This document shows positions 6,949 through 13,703 of a stretch of DNA of 15,582 nt, piece by piece (position 1 is the stretch's first letter; every line of letters starts with the position of its first letter). The stretch is from Planctomycetota bacterium (lineage in GTDB: Bacteria > Planctomycetota > Phycisphaerae > UBA1845), in NCBI GenBank assembly GCA_022561255.1, contig JADFRO010000024.1, positions 1 to 15,582 on the forward strand, read 5' to 3'. The notes beneath the pieces are model-generated. The model was not told where the DNA came from. It saw only the letters and a program-made list of their open reading frames with translations, and made no database searches. The position numbers were made by a program, and so were the translations under genes.

Positions 6949-6962
6949 GAGTGCGAACACTC
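6949..6962 (-). other. Small UUCG-loop hairpin between pseudopilin and BtuF-like genes
   Basis: On the mRNA (minus) strand GAGTG and CACTC close a TTCG tetraloop. It has no U-tract, so it is not a terminator by itself; it may protect or separate the two cistrons. Confidence 0.25.
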
Positions 6963-6995
6963 CAAACAGAATCGCACAGAAGAAAGGAGCACGCG

Positions 6996-7961
6996 TTACC
7001 TCAAATCAAAGAAGCGGTTGTCGTCCGACGTCCCAAACCATCCGATGCCGAACCGTTCCGGTTTGGCTCGATAGAACGGGCTTGCGTAAGAAAACGTCAT
7101 CTCGCGTCCGTCGACGTGACCGTCGCACCAGCCGACGTTCGCCTGCCCGCTTTTGCGAAGGCCGACGCCATGACGAAAATGAATCGACGGCGCGGCGCGA
7201 CTCGTAGGATACTGCGGATGAAACCTCGGCTCGGCGAAGCTGTACTCAATCAACCCATCCGTAGCGAACGCGGTGTCCGCGAACATCAACGTCTCCGCGG
7301 GCGTCTTGATATGGTGCCTGCGCACGCCGCGCCGGTCGGTTGCGACAACCTGCCCACGCGACTTCGCTCCTGCGGAGGGCGACTCTCCTGCGGAGGGCGA
7401 AACTCCTGCGAAAGGCGACGCTGACACAAGCTGTACGCCAACGTACGCGTTGTTGTAACCGTAGCCTCCATTCCCACGCTCAAACCCCCCGCTTTCTTTC
7501 GCGACCTCATCAGCCGGAAACGACGGACATTGACGAATGCTTCCATCAACGCCGAGAAAAGAGGCGAGCGGCCCCCGTGCGGAGTCGAACGCTTCCGAGA
7601 CGACCGAACGCGTCCCGTGCCAACGGTGCAGATTACTCAGGAAGTCCGACGCACCCGGGCAGTATGTCCCTCCATGTTCGTCCGCGTAGAGCCCGTTCGC
7701 CGCCGTGATCTGCCGAATGTTGGACCGACACGCAACCACCCTCGCCTGGGCACGCGCGGCGGACAGGCTCGGCAACAATATCGCAAGAAGAAGCCCGATC
7801 ATCCCTACAACGACGAGCACCTCGATTAATGTGAACGCCGCCCTCCGCAGGAGAGTCGCCCTCCGCAGGAGTTTCGCCCTCCGCAGGAGAGTCGCGCGAC
7901 GCCCGTGAGCGACCGAGGTCGTTACCGTGGAACCAATCAGCACGTAGGTTCGACGAAACAT
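6996..7961 (-). CDS. Type II secretion pseudopilin-like protein (prepilin N-terminal motif, H-X9-DG-type C-terminus)
   Basis: The 321-residue product has a prepilin processing and methylation motif, AFTLIEVLVVVGMIGLLLAIL, at residues 42-62, followed by the usual SLSAARAQARVVACRSNIRQI stretch. The C-terminal half ends in NVGWCDGHVDG, the DGH-type motif of the planctomycete DUF1559-like pseudopilins. The leader is 42 residues long because three 18-bp repeats encode LLRRATLLRRAKLLRRAT directly before the cleavage site; without them it would be about 24 residues. The residue before Phe is Ala, not the usual Gly. A second three-unit insertion (FAGVSPSAGESPSAGAKS) lies mid-protein. ATG 7961 begins 3 bp after the stop of the dockerin-type gene, so it belongs to the riboswitch operon. 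Such proteins are surface-exposed or part of a type II-like pseudopilus; its partner is unknown. Confidence 0.88.
   Translation of the reverse strand: MFRRTYVLIGSTVTTSVAHGRRATLLRRAKLLRRATLLRRAAFTLIEVLVVVGMIGLLLAILLPSLSAARAQARVVACRSNIRQITAANGLYADEHGGTYCPGASDFLSNLHRWHGTRSVVSEAFDSARGPLASFLGVDGSIRQCPSFPADEVAKESGGFERGNGGYGYNNAYVGVQLVSASPFAGVSPSAGESPSAGAKSRGQVVATDRRGVRRHHIKTPAETLMFADTAFATDGLIEYSFAEPRFHPQYPTSRAAPSIHFRHGVGLRKSGQANVGWCDGHVDGREMTFSYASPFYRAKPERFGIGWFGTSDDNRFFDLR
7367..7413. repeat. Three 18-bp units in the middle of the pseudopilin gene
   Basis: Cores lie at 7367-7377 and 7385-7395 (CTCCTGCGGAG) and 7403-7413 (degenerate, CTCCTGCGAAA), in 18-bp steps. They encode FAGVSPSAGESPSAGAKS between VQLVSASP and RGQVVATD. 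They are opposite in orientation to the copies at the start of the same gene. Confidence 0.85.
7843..7889. repeat. Three 18-bp units in the pseudopilin leader peptide
   Basis: Perfect CTCCGCAGGAG cores lie at 7843-7853, 7861-7871 and 7879-7889. They encode three LLRRA-type hexapeptides ending one residue before the Ala-Phe prepilin cleavage site. Confidence 0.9.
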
Positions 7962-7964
7962 TTG

Positions 7965-9152
7965 TTATTCCCGTATCGGTCCCGTAATGCGCCCGACGAA
8001 CGCGGCTGCGTCGAGCAGATCGACCGACCCATCCGACTGACGATCCGCGCGCTCGCAACCTGAATCGACTACGTCGGCCACGGCGAAACATTCCAGAAAC
8101 GCGGCAACGTCGACGAGATCGATGTCTCCGTCGTCGTCCACGTCGCCGAACGGGTCCGGGGCGGCATCGGCTACGGCATCGATTTCGCTCGACGTTTCAC
8201 CGAGAGGAGTGATCTCCGTCAGATCGACGTACACAGCCGTTGTAATCCTGATAAAGTCGAACCCCGGCAAATCGGCCGGTTCACCGCTTTCCGGAACGAT
8301 CGCCCAGGCGATGTCGAAACCATCCCCACCGCCGGAACCGGCGGAAATTCCAACAGCCATCGGATCGTCGGGCGTGGTGTAGAACTCCTCAGCCCCAAGC
8401 GCGAAGTCGTCGACCACGTTGTCGCCGTCGGTGTCGCCGAGCAGCAACGTCGGTGTATACTCCGCATAGCCGAAGATGCCCTCGACCTCAGAGTCAGCGC
8501 TTGGATTGCGAACGACGGGCGTGCCGAACAATTCGACCGGCAACTCGAACGCCTCCGACGTCCACAAGCCTTGCTTGCCCGGCGGAATCCACGATGCAAG
8601 CGCCGGCGGATACGTATCGTCGAACAGATCATCATCCCAAAACGCAACGGTCAACACTGCATTGGGGTCCGGCAGGTGTGACCCAGGAATCAGATACCAG
8701 GCATCGTCGGCCAACCCGTTTTCGTTCACATCGAGACTGATTTCGATCGTCGCGCACTCGGCCCAGTGATCGCTCGGGTTTGCGCTAGGCCAAAACGCAT
8801 TGCCGAACACGATCGCATCAATACCGAAGGGATTCAGCGCATCGTCCATGACGGTGTGATCAAAGCCCAGCGTCAGCGTCCCCCCGAACGCGCCGAGCGA
8901 AACGATCGAACTGTTGCCGCCGGCCGCAAGTCCTCCGGCGACCGGCGGGCCCAGCGCCCTCGCCGGATCGTTAAACGCCGGTTCGTTGACGTACTGCCCC
9001 ACGGCCGGATCGAACTCGACGACAACGGTGGCGAACGGATCCTCCGCCGCGGGTCCGCCCTCCGCAGGAGCGTTGCCCTCCGCAGGAGCGACGATTCCAC
9101 TGATCCCCAAGGCTAACAACGCCCCCAAGCTATTTTGCCAACGCGTCATCAT
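7965..9152 (-). CDS. Secreted surface protein with dockerin-like C-terminus, related to cell-surface proteins of B12-uptake loci
   Basis: The 395-residue product starts at ATG 9152, which overlaps the TGA of the upstream gene as ATGA (translational coupling); the next codon is also ATG. A signal peptide follows (MMTRWQNSLGALLALGISG). The body has VSLGAFGGTLTLGFDHTV, DAIVFGNAF, ISLDVNENGLADDAWYLIPGSH and DGDNVVDDFALG. From memory this pattern (GFDH, YGNAF, DxNGNGxxDDEWYELAGSE) is that of the 'cell surface protein' encoded beside BtuB/BtuG in Bacteroidetes. About residues 333-390 hold two dockerin-like calcium repeats (DVDDDGDIDLVDVAAFLECF and QSDGSVDLLDAAAFVG), common in planctomycete exported proteins. 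A repeat insertion right after the signal region gives APAEGNAPAEGGPAAED. Role in B12 capture is inferred from homology and from the riboswitch upstream. Confidence 0.82.
   Translation of the reverse strand: MMTRWQNSLGALLALGISGIVAPAEGNAPAEGGPAAEDPFATVVVEFDPAVGQYVNEPAFNDPARALGPPVAGGLAAGGNSSIVSLGAFGGTLTLGFDHTVMDDALNPFGIDAIVFGNAFWPSANPSDHWAECATIEISLDVNENGLADDAWYLIPGSHLPDPNAVLTVAFWDDDLFDDTYPPALASWIPPGKQGLWTSEAFELPVELFGTPVVRNPSADSEVEGIFGYAEYTPTLLLGDTDGDNVVDDFALGAEEFYTTPDDPMAVGISAGSGGGDGFDIAWAIVPESGEPADLPGFDFIRITTAVYVDLTEITPLGETSSEIDAVADAAPDPFGDVDDDGDIDLVDVAAFLECFAVADVVDSGCERADRQSDGSVDLLDAAAFVGRITGPIRE
9042..9088. repeat. Repeat units just after the signal peptide of the dockerin-type protein
   Basis: Perfect cores lie at 9060-9070 and 9078-9088 (CTCCGCAGGAG), with a degenerate third at 9042-9052 (CTCCGCCGCGG), each 18 bp apart. 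They are read as APAEGNAPAEGGPAAED at the junction of signal peptide and mature domain. Confidence 0.85.
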
Positions 9153-10288
9153 CGCACCGCAACGATTGAGACAATCCGCCGCCGAGCGACAAGAGTTCCG
9201 AGTGTCATAAGCAGCAGCGACATCGACATTAGGCCCCACTGCGAAACCGTGGGAATACCCGTAACGTCGCGATAGACGTGCAGTTGCGTGGAAGCGTAGT
9301 CACGCACGTAGAACTCGCCGCCCGCTGCGTTGTATCCAACGGAGTAAAAGTTAAAATCGTTCGACGGAATGGGGTCGAACCGGCGCACCAACGTCGGATC
9401 GGTTTCGTCGATCGCTCCCATTGCGGACAAGGCGTCGGCAATCGCGGACGCCCGCACAAGGGCCACCGCATCGTTTTCCGGCGCGGCGCCCCCGCCACCA
9501 GCCAGCAGATTCCCCTCGACGTCGAACCGTAGCGGCGAAGCGCCGAGCACCTGAACGATGAGCGTGCCCTCGTTCTCGAAATCAACTGCCGATCCGCCCG
9601 ACAACGCAGCCATCCAAGCGGCTTGTGTGAAGGCCTTGATCGTACCCGTTCCGCTCGGCCCGATGGACGAAAACCCGTTGCCCACGAACAGGTTGCCGGC
9701 CGAGTCGAACGCGATCCCTCCGGAAGCACCGCCCACGTTTGCAACGATGGTCGTGTTGGTTGGATTGGCCGCGTCCGCGCTGGTCGTGTCGAGCACCGTT
9801 ACGCTGCTGCCGTTGAAGAAATCACTCGCCGCGATGGCGAGGTTCGTATTGTCGATCCATTCTGCGACGAAGTGATTGGCGTCGAACCAGACCCCGTTAA
9901 GCGTATTGAAATCAACGACGCCGACTTGAAACCCGCTTGTGTTGCCCCCGTTATTGCCCACGGCGATTTTCGTGCCGTCGGGCGAAACACGGATGAACGC
10001 CGCACCGAAACTCGGGATATCAGCGCCCGCAAGCGTCCCATGCACCGCAAACGTTCGAGAACGCAGAGCGGTTTCCAGATAGACCGTGTCGCCGTCCAGA
10101 GCGATCAGCCGCCCATCGGCCAGCACATCGTACGGCCCGCTCCCGGAGGGAACCGTGAAGCTTCCCGTAATCTGATAGGCCTCGAACGCATCCGCCCGAG
10201 CCGCATTCGGCGCCGCCACGAACGCGACGCCCACAATCAACGAACCCAACAACTGAAAATACCGAAAACCGCCCATGATGTGACTCAT
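9149..10288 (-). CDS. Secreted propeller-like protein with IPTL-CTERM sorting tail, first gene after the cobalamin riboswitch
   Basis: The 379-residue product starts at ATG 10288, five bases after a perfect AAGGAGG. Residues 1-33 form a signal peptide ending NAARA-DAF. The body has recurring beta-propeller-like strands (FIRVSPDGTKIAVGNNGG, SGGIAFDSAGNLFVGNGFS, PLRFDVEGNLLAGGGG, YSVGYNAAGGEFYVRDY). The last 35 residues (from 345) are an IPTL-type tail: IPTVSQWG, then a hydrophobic helix, then ARRR. This tail marks proteins for surface sorting. In Bacteroidetes the surface propeller BtuG binds B12 and hands it to BtuB; the fold type, the riboswitch and the neighbouring 'cell surface protein' make this a candidate functional analogue, but sequence homology to BtuG is not established. 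The extension upstream to 10378 runs through the terminator and is not coding. No repeat unit is present in this gene. Confidence 0.85.
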   Translation of the reverse strand: MSHIMGGFRYFQLLGSLIVGVAFVAAPNAARADAFEAYQITGSFTVPSGSGPYDVLADGRLIALDGDTVYLETALRSRTFAVHGTLAGADIPSFGAAFIRVSPDGTKIAVGNNGGNTSGFQVGVVDFNTLNGVWFDANHFVAEWIDNTNLAIAASDFFNGSSVTVLDTTSADAANPTNTTIVANVGGASGGIAFDSAGNLFVGNGFSSIGPSGTGTIKAFTQAAWMAALSGGSAVDFENEGTLIVQVLGASPLRFDVEGNLLAGGGGAAPENDAVALVRASAIADALSAMGAIDETDPTLVRRFDPIPSNDFNFYSVGYNAAGGEFYVRDYASTQLHVYRDVTGIPTVSQWGLMSMSLLLMTLGTLVARRRIVSIVAVR

Positions 10289-10347
10289 ACCCGCCTCCTT
10301 CTTCCCAGCCGCCGCAAAACCCGCGTCGCTAACGGCTGGTAGAAACG

Positions 10348-10384
10348 AAAAATCCCGGCGACCCAAAATATAGGGCACCGGGAT
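10348..10384 (-). terminator. Intrinsic terminator in the riboswitch leader (likely expression platform)
   Basis: On the minus strand ATCCCGGTGCCC pairs with GGGTCGCCGGGAT (one bulged T) around an AT-rich 8-base loop, and the stem runs straight into TTTTT. It lies about 60 bp before the ATG of the first gene and about 110 bp after the aptamer. That is where a transcription-terminating cobalamin riboswitch would place its off-state terminator. Confidence 0.75.
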
Positions 10385-10403
10385 TCCGAGTGGTCACAAC
10401 CAA

Positions 10404-10446
10404 GCGCAGTATTGCGCGCCAACGGCGCGTAACTAGCAGACTGCGC
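10404..10446 (-). other. Strong two-part hairpin between riboswitch aptamer and terminator
   Basis: Outer arms GCGCAGT and ACTGCGC enclose an inner stem GCGCC / GGCGC with loop GTT. It lies between aptamer and terminator and could be an anti-terminator partner or a spacer stem. I could not find a clear alternative pairing with the terminator arms by eye. Confidence 0.5.
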
Positions 10447-10497
10447 ATCGTCACGGATCGCGGGGCCCCACTATCCGAGGGCACCACAATGACAGAC

Positions 10498-10702
10498 TGC
10501 GATGATCGGCAGGTTTTCTGGCTTACGGATCGACCTACTAGCCGCGCCTTCTCCGCACGTCGCCTTTCCGTCGACACCGACCGAAAAGCGAGCTTGCGAA
10601 TGGCGTGATACGGCGTTCGTCCCCGATTACAGCGGCGGGACCGCGGTGGAATTGCACCACCTTCCCTCTTGGTCCGGCAGGGCCGGACACCGACGATCGC
10701 AA
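10498..10702 (-). ncRNA. Cobalamin (adenosylcobalamin-type) riboswitch aptamer
   Basis: Read on the minus strand, the conserved pieces come in the right order. First is the 5' P1 arm (TGCGATCGTCGG, 10691-10702), then AAGAGGGAA (10662-10671), GGTGCAATTCC, and the block GCGGTCCCGCCGCTGTAAT leading into CGGGGACGA (about 10617-10645). A variable peripheral arm follows, then the B12 box AAGCCAGAAAACCTGCC (10508-10524) and the 3' P1 arm CCGATCATCGCA (10498-10509). P1 closes with only a central mismatch. The roughly 205-nt size is normal for the class. It controls genes starting at 10288: the IPTL-CTERM protein, the coupled dockerin-type protein, the pseudopilin and probably the BtuF-like protein. 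High cobalamin should switch them off through the terminator at 10348-10384. Confidence 0.93.
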
Positions 10703-10749
10703 CAGATTCAGTTGTCAAACGCCCCGCCTAACTTCGACGCGACGCGACC

Positions 10750-10778
10750 CCTGTACCAGACTCAAGACAGTTCGTCAA
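10750..10778 (-). promoter_or_regulatory. Candidate sigma-70 promoter for the riboswitch operon
   Basis: On the minus strand TTGACG (10773-10778) and TACAGG (10750-10755) are 17 bp apart, with an AT-rich stretch (TCTTTTTGTTATTGTG) just upstream. Initiation would fall near 10743, about 40 bases before the aptamer. The -10 match is modest. A perfect TTGACA at 10713-10718 has no -10 partner and would start inside the aptamer. Confidence 0.45.
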
Positions 10779-10833
10779 CACAATAACAAAAAGATTGTTC
10801 CGTCACGCATTGGCTACCGGTTTTCCCAAGCCG

Positions 10834-10862
10834 CTCGTGCGGAGAGCGAAGCGCCTGCGGAG
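10834..10862. repeat. Two degenerate 18-bp units in the intergenic region
   Basis: CTCGTGCGGAG (10834-10844) and CGCCTGCGGAG (10852-10862), 18 bp apart, are each one or two bases from the CTCCTGCGGAG core. They are the last copies of the family in this window; none is seen to the right. Confidence 0.65.
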
Positions 10863-10872
10863 AGCGAAACTC

Positions 10873-10930
10873 CCGTGAGGGAACGATCCAGCGTTCCTAA
10901 AGTTAGCTCCAATCGTCCGCTCCCTCACGG
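10873..10930. repeat. Intergenic palindromic element ending in CTCCCTCACGGTCGCGG
   Basis: CCGTGAGGGA (10873-10882) and TCCCTCACGG (10921-10930) are perfect 10-bp arms around 38 bp; an inner ACGA/TCGT pairing extends the stem. The right arm and following bases translate as PLPHGRGSVW, a spurious peptide I recall from many planctomycete and related genomes, so this is likely a widespread extragenic repeat. It lies downstream of ftsK and may end its transcript. Confidence 0.6.
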
Positions 10931-10993
10931 TCGCGGCTCGGTTTGGCCAACCCATCGAACGACGTGTAACGTAACATTAGGACCGCCATCGCG

Positions 10994-11057
10994 ATCGGCG
11001 TCCCCCGCAATTGGCACCCCCCGTGATTGGCGCCCCCCGAAATTTGCGCGCCCTACG
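10994..11057. repeat. 16-bp C-rich tandem repeat at the ftsK stop
   Basis: Three and a half units of the type ATTGGCGCCCCCCGAA lie at 10994-11009, 11010-11025, 11026-11041 and a decayed 11042-11057, the last reaching into the ftsK stop codon. On the ftsK mRNA strand each unit carries a run of five or six G. Together with 10703-10993 (candidate promoter, degenerate 18-bp units, palindromic element) this fills the gap between the riboswitch and ftsK; I see no gene in the gap. Confidence 0.7.
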
Positions 11058-13542
11058 CCTCTTGCTCGTCCTCTTCGTATTCTTCACCCTCATCCACTTC
11101 GCCGACGGCGGCGTACGCCTTCTCCGGGCCGTCGGGTGGCTCCTCTTCATCCGCGGCGTAGCCGGCCTCAGCGTCCGCAGCCATGCCCGAGCGAATCGAC
11201 TGCCATTCGTCCAAGGTCAGCATGACCTCACGCGCTTGCGAGCCTTTGTAGTCACCAACGATCCCGGCCTCCGCCATCTGATCCACCAACCGCGACGCAC
11301 GCGAGTAACCGATCGTCAGCCGGCGCTGAAGCAGGCTGACGCTGCCGCGTTTCGACTCCAGAACAATTTTAACCGCATCGTCGAATAGCGGATCGCGTAG
11401 CGACGCCCCGGCCGAGGCGTCGGGTGTTCGCAGTCGAATGAGTTCAGGATGAAACTCCGGTTTGGCACGCTCGGAAAGATCGGTCAGAACCGCCTGAGAC
11501 TCCGCGTCCTCCAGGAACGTCCCCTGAGCGCGGATGAGCTTGTGCGAACCGGGAGGCAGGAAGAGCATATCGCCCTGCCCCATCAGCACCTCTCCACCGT
11601 TTTGATCCAGCACGATGCGTGAATCCATGCGCGAAGCGACCCGGAAACAAATCCGCGCGGGCAGGTTGGACTTGATTAGACCGGTGACGACCTTTGCCTC
11701 CGGTCTCTGCGTCGCCACGATGATGTGAATGCCGACGGCGCGAGATTTCTGCGCCAACCGCGACAGATGATTCTCCACCTCTTTGGCCGATGTCATCATC
11801 AGGTCAGCCAACTCGTCGATTACGATCACGATGAACGGCAGGTGCGTCGGAATGCGCGCCTTTTCTTGCTCGCTTTGCGGTTCAAACCGGGCGTACAGCG
11901 TTTCCGTTCCGAGGCTGTTGTAGCCGTTGACGTTCTTGACCCGTGCCTCGGCCAGCAGTTCGTACCGCTCCTCCATCTTGGTGACGGCCCATTCGAGAAT
12001 CTTCTCCGCTCGAAGCATGTCGGTTACGATCGGGCACATCAGGTGCGGCACGTCCTTGAACTGACTCATCTCGACCATCTTCGGATCGATCAGGATCATC
12101 TTGACGTGATCCGGACGCTTGGTCATCAGCAGGCTGAGAATCACCGAGTTGAGGCAGACACTCTTTCCCGACCCCGTCGTTCCGGCGATCAGCAAGTGCG
12201 GCATCACCGTCAAGTCGGCCAGCAACACCGCCCCGCCGGCATCTTTGCCGAGAAACAGGGGCAACCCCATTCCCATGGCCTTCTTACCGGCGAGCGTCAT
12301 GAGTTCACGAAGGCGAACCCGTTCTTTTTCGACGTTGGGCACTTCGATTCCGACCGTGTTTTTTCCGGAGATGGGAGCCACCACGCGGACCGCATGAGCC
12401 TTGAGCGCTCGTGCTATGTCATTGGCCAGCGACGCGACCTGTGAGACCTTGATCCCGGCTCCCAGCTTGAGCTCGAACATCGTGATCACCGGACCGGTAT
12501 CAATCTCCACCACGCGAGCGTCGAGGCGAAATTCCTCCAAGGTTTGCTCGAGCACCTTGGCCTGCTGACGAACGCGGACCTCCTGCTGCGCCGTGAAACC
12601 GTACTCCGTCTCGTGCAACAGGGAGATGTCGGGCAAGCGCCAGTTTTCGATCTGGCGCGGATACGGACTCGCAGCCGCGGCGGCTCTACGCGACGGGAAG
12701 TTCACGACCGGCCCGGTCGCTTTTCTGGCACGCAGAAGCTTGGCTAACTTCGACGACTTCTTTCCGGCCTCCTTCGGCGGGTCCGGGTCTTCGACTTCAT
12801 CCTCCTCCTCGTGCTCGCCCTCGCATTCGTCCTCGTCGGCCGCCTCCTCGTCCAGCGGAACTCCACGCTTCCGCTTGGACTTGGTCGGCAGCACGGAAGA
12901 ATCTCGTCGTCCGAAACGACTCCCTAACGTCGCCACGGCCGCGATGGGTACAGCGAGCAACAACTTGCCGGCCGCCCCCGCGATTGCCGCGGGAACGTGC
13001 GAACCGCTCCGCATTTTCCCTGGAAGCTGGAGAATCCAGCCTTGTGTCGTAAAGATCATCCCTACGATAAAGCTCGCAGTCAGAACGATGATCGTTCCCA
13101 GCCGCGAGGCGTTCTCCGTAAGCAGATTCCCCACAGCGTAGCCGACCAGCCCGCCGTTCCCGACAGGGAGCACCGCCGAAGTCGGAGGCACGATCAAATG
13201 GGCCGACGCGGACGTGCACACCACCACAAAGCTAAGACCCAGCAGACGCTCCCAGAAGTTGTCGATTCGGCCACGCATAAGGCGAATCAGACCGGCTACC
13301 GTAGCGAACAACACGAAGGGATATGCGCCGAGACCCAGGAATTGTCGAAATCCAAACGCCAGGAGCGCGCCGACGGCGCCGCATGCGTTGTTGGTCGGGT
13401 CGTTGTGTGGGAATTGATTCGGGCTAGGCCAATCCCCCGCATCAAACGTGAGCAACGCGGGCCAAAGGAAGAGGGACAACGCCAGCCACGCAATCGGCGG
13501 AAGCATCGACCGCGGGGATTGCTGCTGCGACCTGCCGCGCAT
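11053..13542 (-). CDS. ftsK: FtsK/SpoIIIE-family DNA translocase
   Basis: The 829-residue product has an N-terminal membrane domain of about four helices (roughly residues 13-205). An acidic and basic linker follows (residues 230-270, very Glu/Asp rich). The motor domain has Walker A GTTGSGKS (454-461) and Walker B FIVIVIDELAD (about 570-580). A C-terminal gamma winged helix (about 718-775, SVSLLQRRLTIGYSRASRLVDQM) reads the polar KOPS-type sites. FtsK pumps chromosomal DNA through the division septum and activates XerCD at dif. ATG 13542 follows AAGGG at 7 bp; the frame continues to 13620 with an Arg-rich stretch that I consider untranslated. The C-terminus carries an extra acidic tail of about 40 residues. 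No 18-bp repeat occurs in it despite its length. It is the last gene of a minus-strand series with the YHS protein and hydrolase. Confidence 0.95.
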   Translation of the reverse strand: MRGRSQQQSPRSMLPPIAWLALSLFLWPALLTFDAGDWPSPNQFPHNDPTNNACGAVGALLAFGFRQFLGLGAYPFVLFATVAGLIRLMRGRIDNFWERLLGLSFVVVCTSASAHLIVPPTSAVLPVGNGGLVGYAVGNLLTENASRLGTIIVLTASFIVGMIFTTQGWILQLPGKMRSGSHVPAAIAGAAGKLLLAVPIAAVATLGSRFGRRDSSVLPTKSKRKRGVPLDEEAADEDECEGEHEEEDEVEDPDPPKEAGKKSSKLAKLLRARKATGPVVNFPSRRAAAAASPYPRQIENWRLPDISLLHETEYGFTAQQEVRVRQQAKVLEQTLEEFRLDARVVEIDTGPVITMFELKLGAGIKVSQVASLANDIARALKAHAVRVVAPISGKNTVGIEVPNVEKERVRLRELMTLAGKKAMGMGLPLFLGKDAGGAVLLADLTVMPHLLIAGTTGSGKSVCLNSVILSLLMTKRPDHVKMILIDPKMVEMSQFKDVPHLMCPIVTDMLRAEKILEWAVTKMEERYELLAEARVKNVNGYNSLGTETLYARFEPQSEQEKARIPTHLPFIVIVIDELADLMMTSAKEVENHLSRLAQKSRAVGIHIIVATQRPEAKVVTGLIKSNLPARICFRVASRMDSRIVLDQNGGEVLMGQGDMLFLPPGSHKLIRAQGTFLEDAESQAVLTDLSERAKPEFHPELIRLRTPDASAGASLRDPLFDDAVKIVLESKRGSVSLLQRRLTIGYSRASRLVDQMAEAGIVGDYKGSQAREVMLTLDEWQSIRSGMAADAEAGYAADEEEPPDGPEKAYAAVGEVDEGEEYEEDEQEA

Positions 13543-13703
13543 CGAGAATCCCTTCCGCAAGCGTCGTCGTCCAATTCGCGCACACCGGACCCGTCCCATG
13601 CGGACCGCCGCGATTTTCACAGTATCGGCGTTTCAGTGACTAAATCTGGAAGGAAACCCTACACCGGCGGGTCAACGGACGCTCCCGTCTGGGGGTGTGG
13701 GCG

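Noticed and set aside
10379..10718. Minus-strand ORF of 129 codons (10329-10718) across the leader
   Set aside because: It runs through the cobalamin riboswitch and terminator; its composition follows the RNA structure, not a protein.
1..10862. Repeat arrays as an assembly or cloning artefact
   Set aside because: Units differ between sites, carry paired stem changes, stay in phase with host codons and occur in both orientations, which an artefact would not produce.
10605..11225. Plus-strand ORF of 206 codons between riboswitch and ftsK
   Set aside because: It crosses the riboswitch, three kinds of repeat and the end of ftsK; there is no recognisable domain, and it contains the spurious PLPHGRGSVW peptide.
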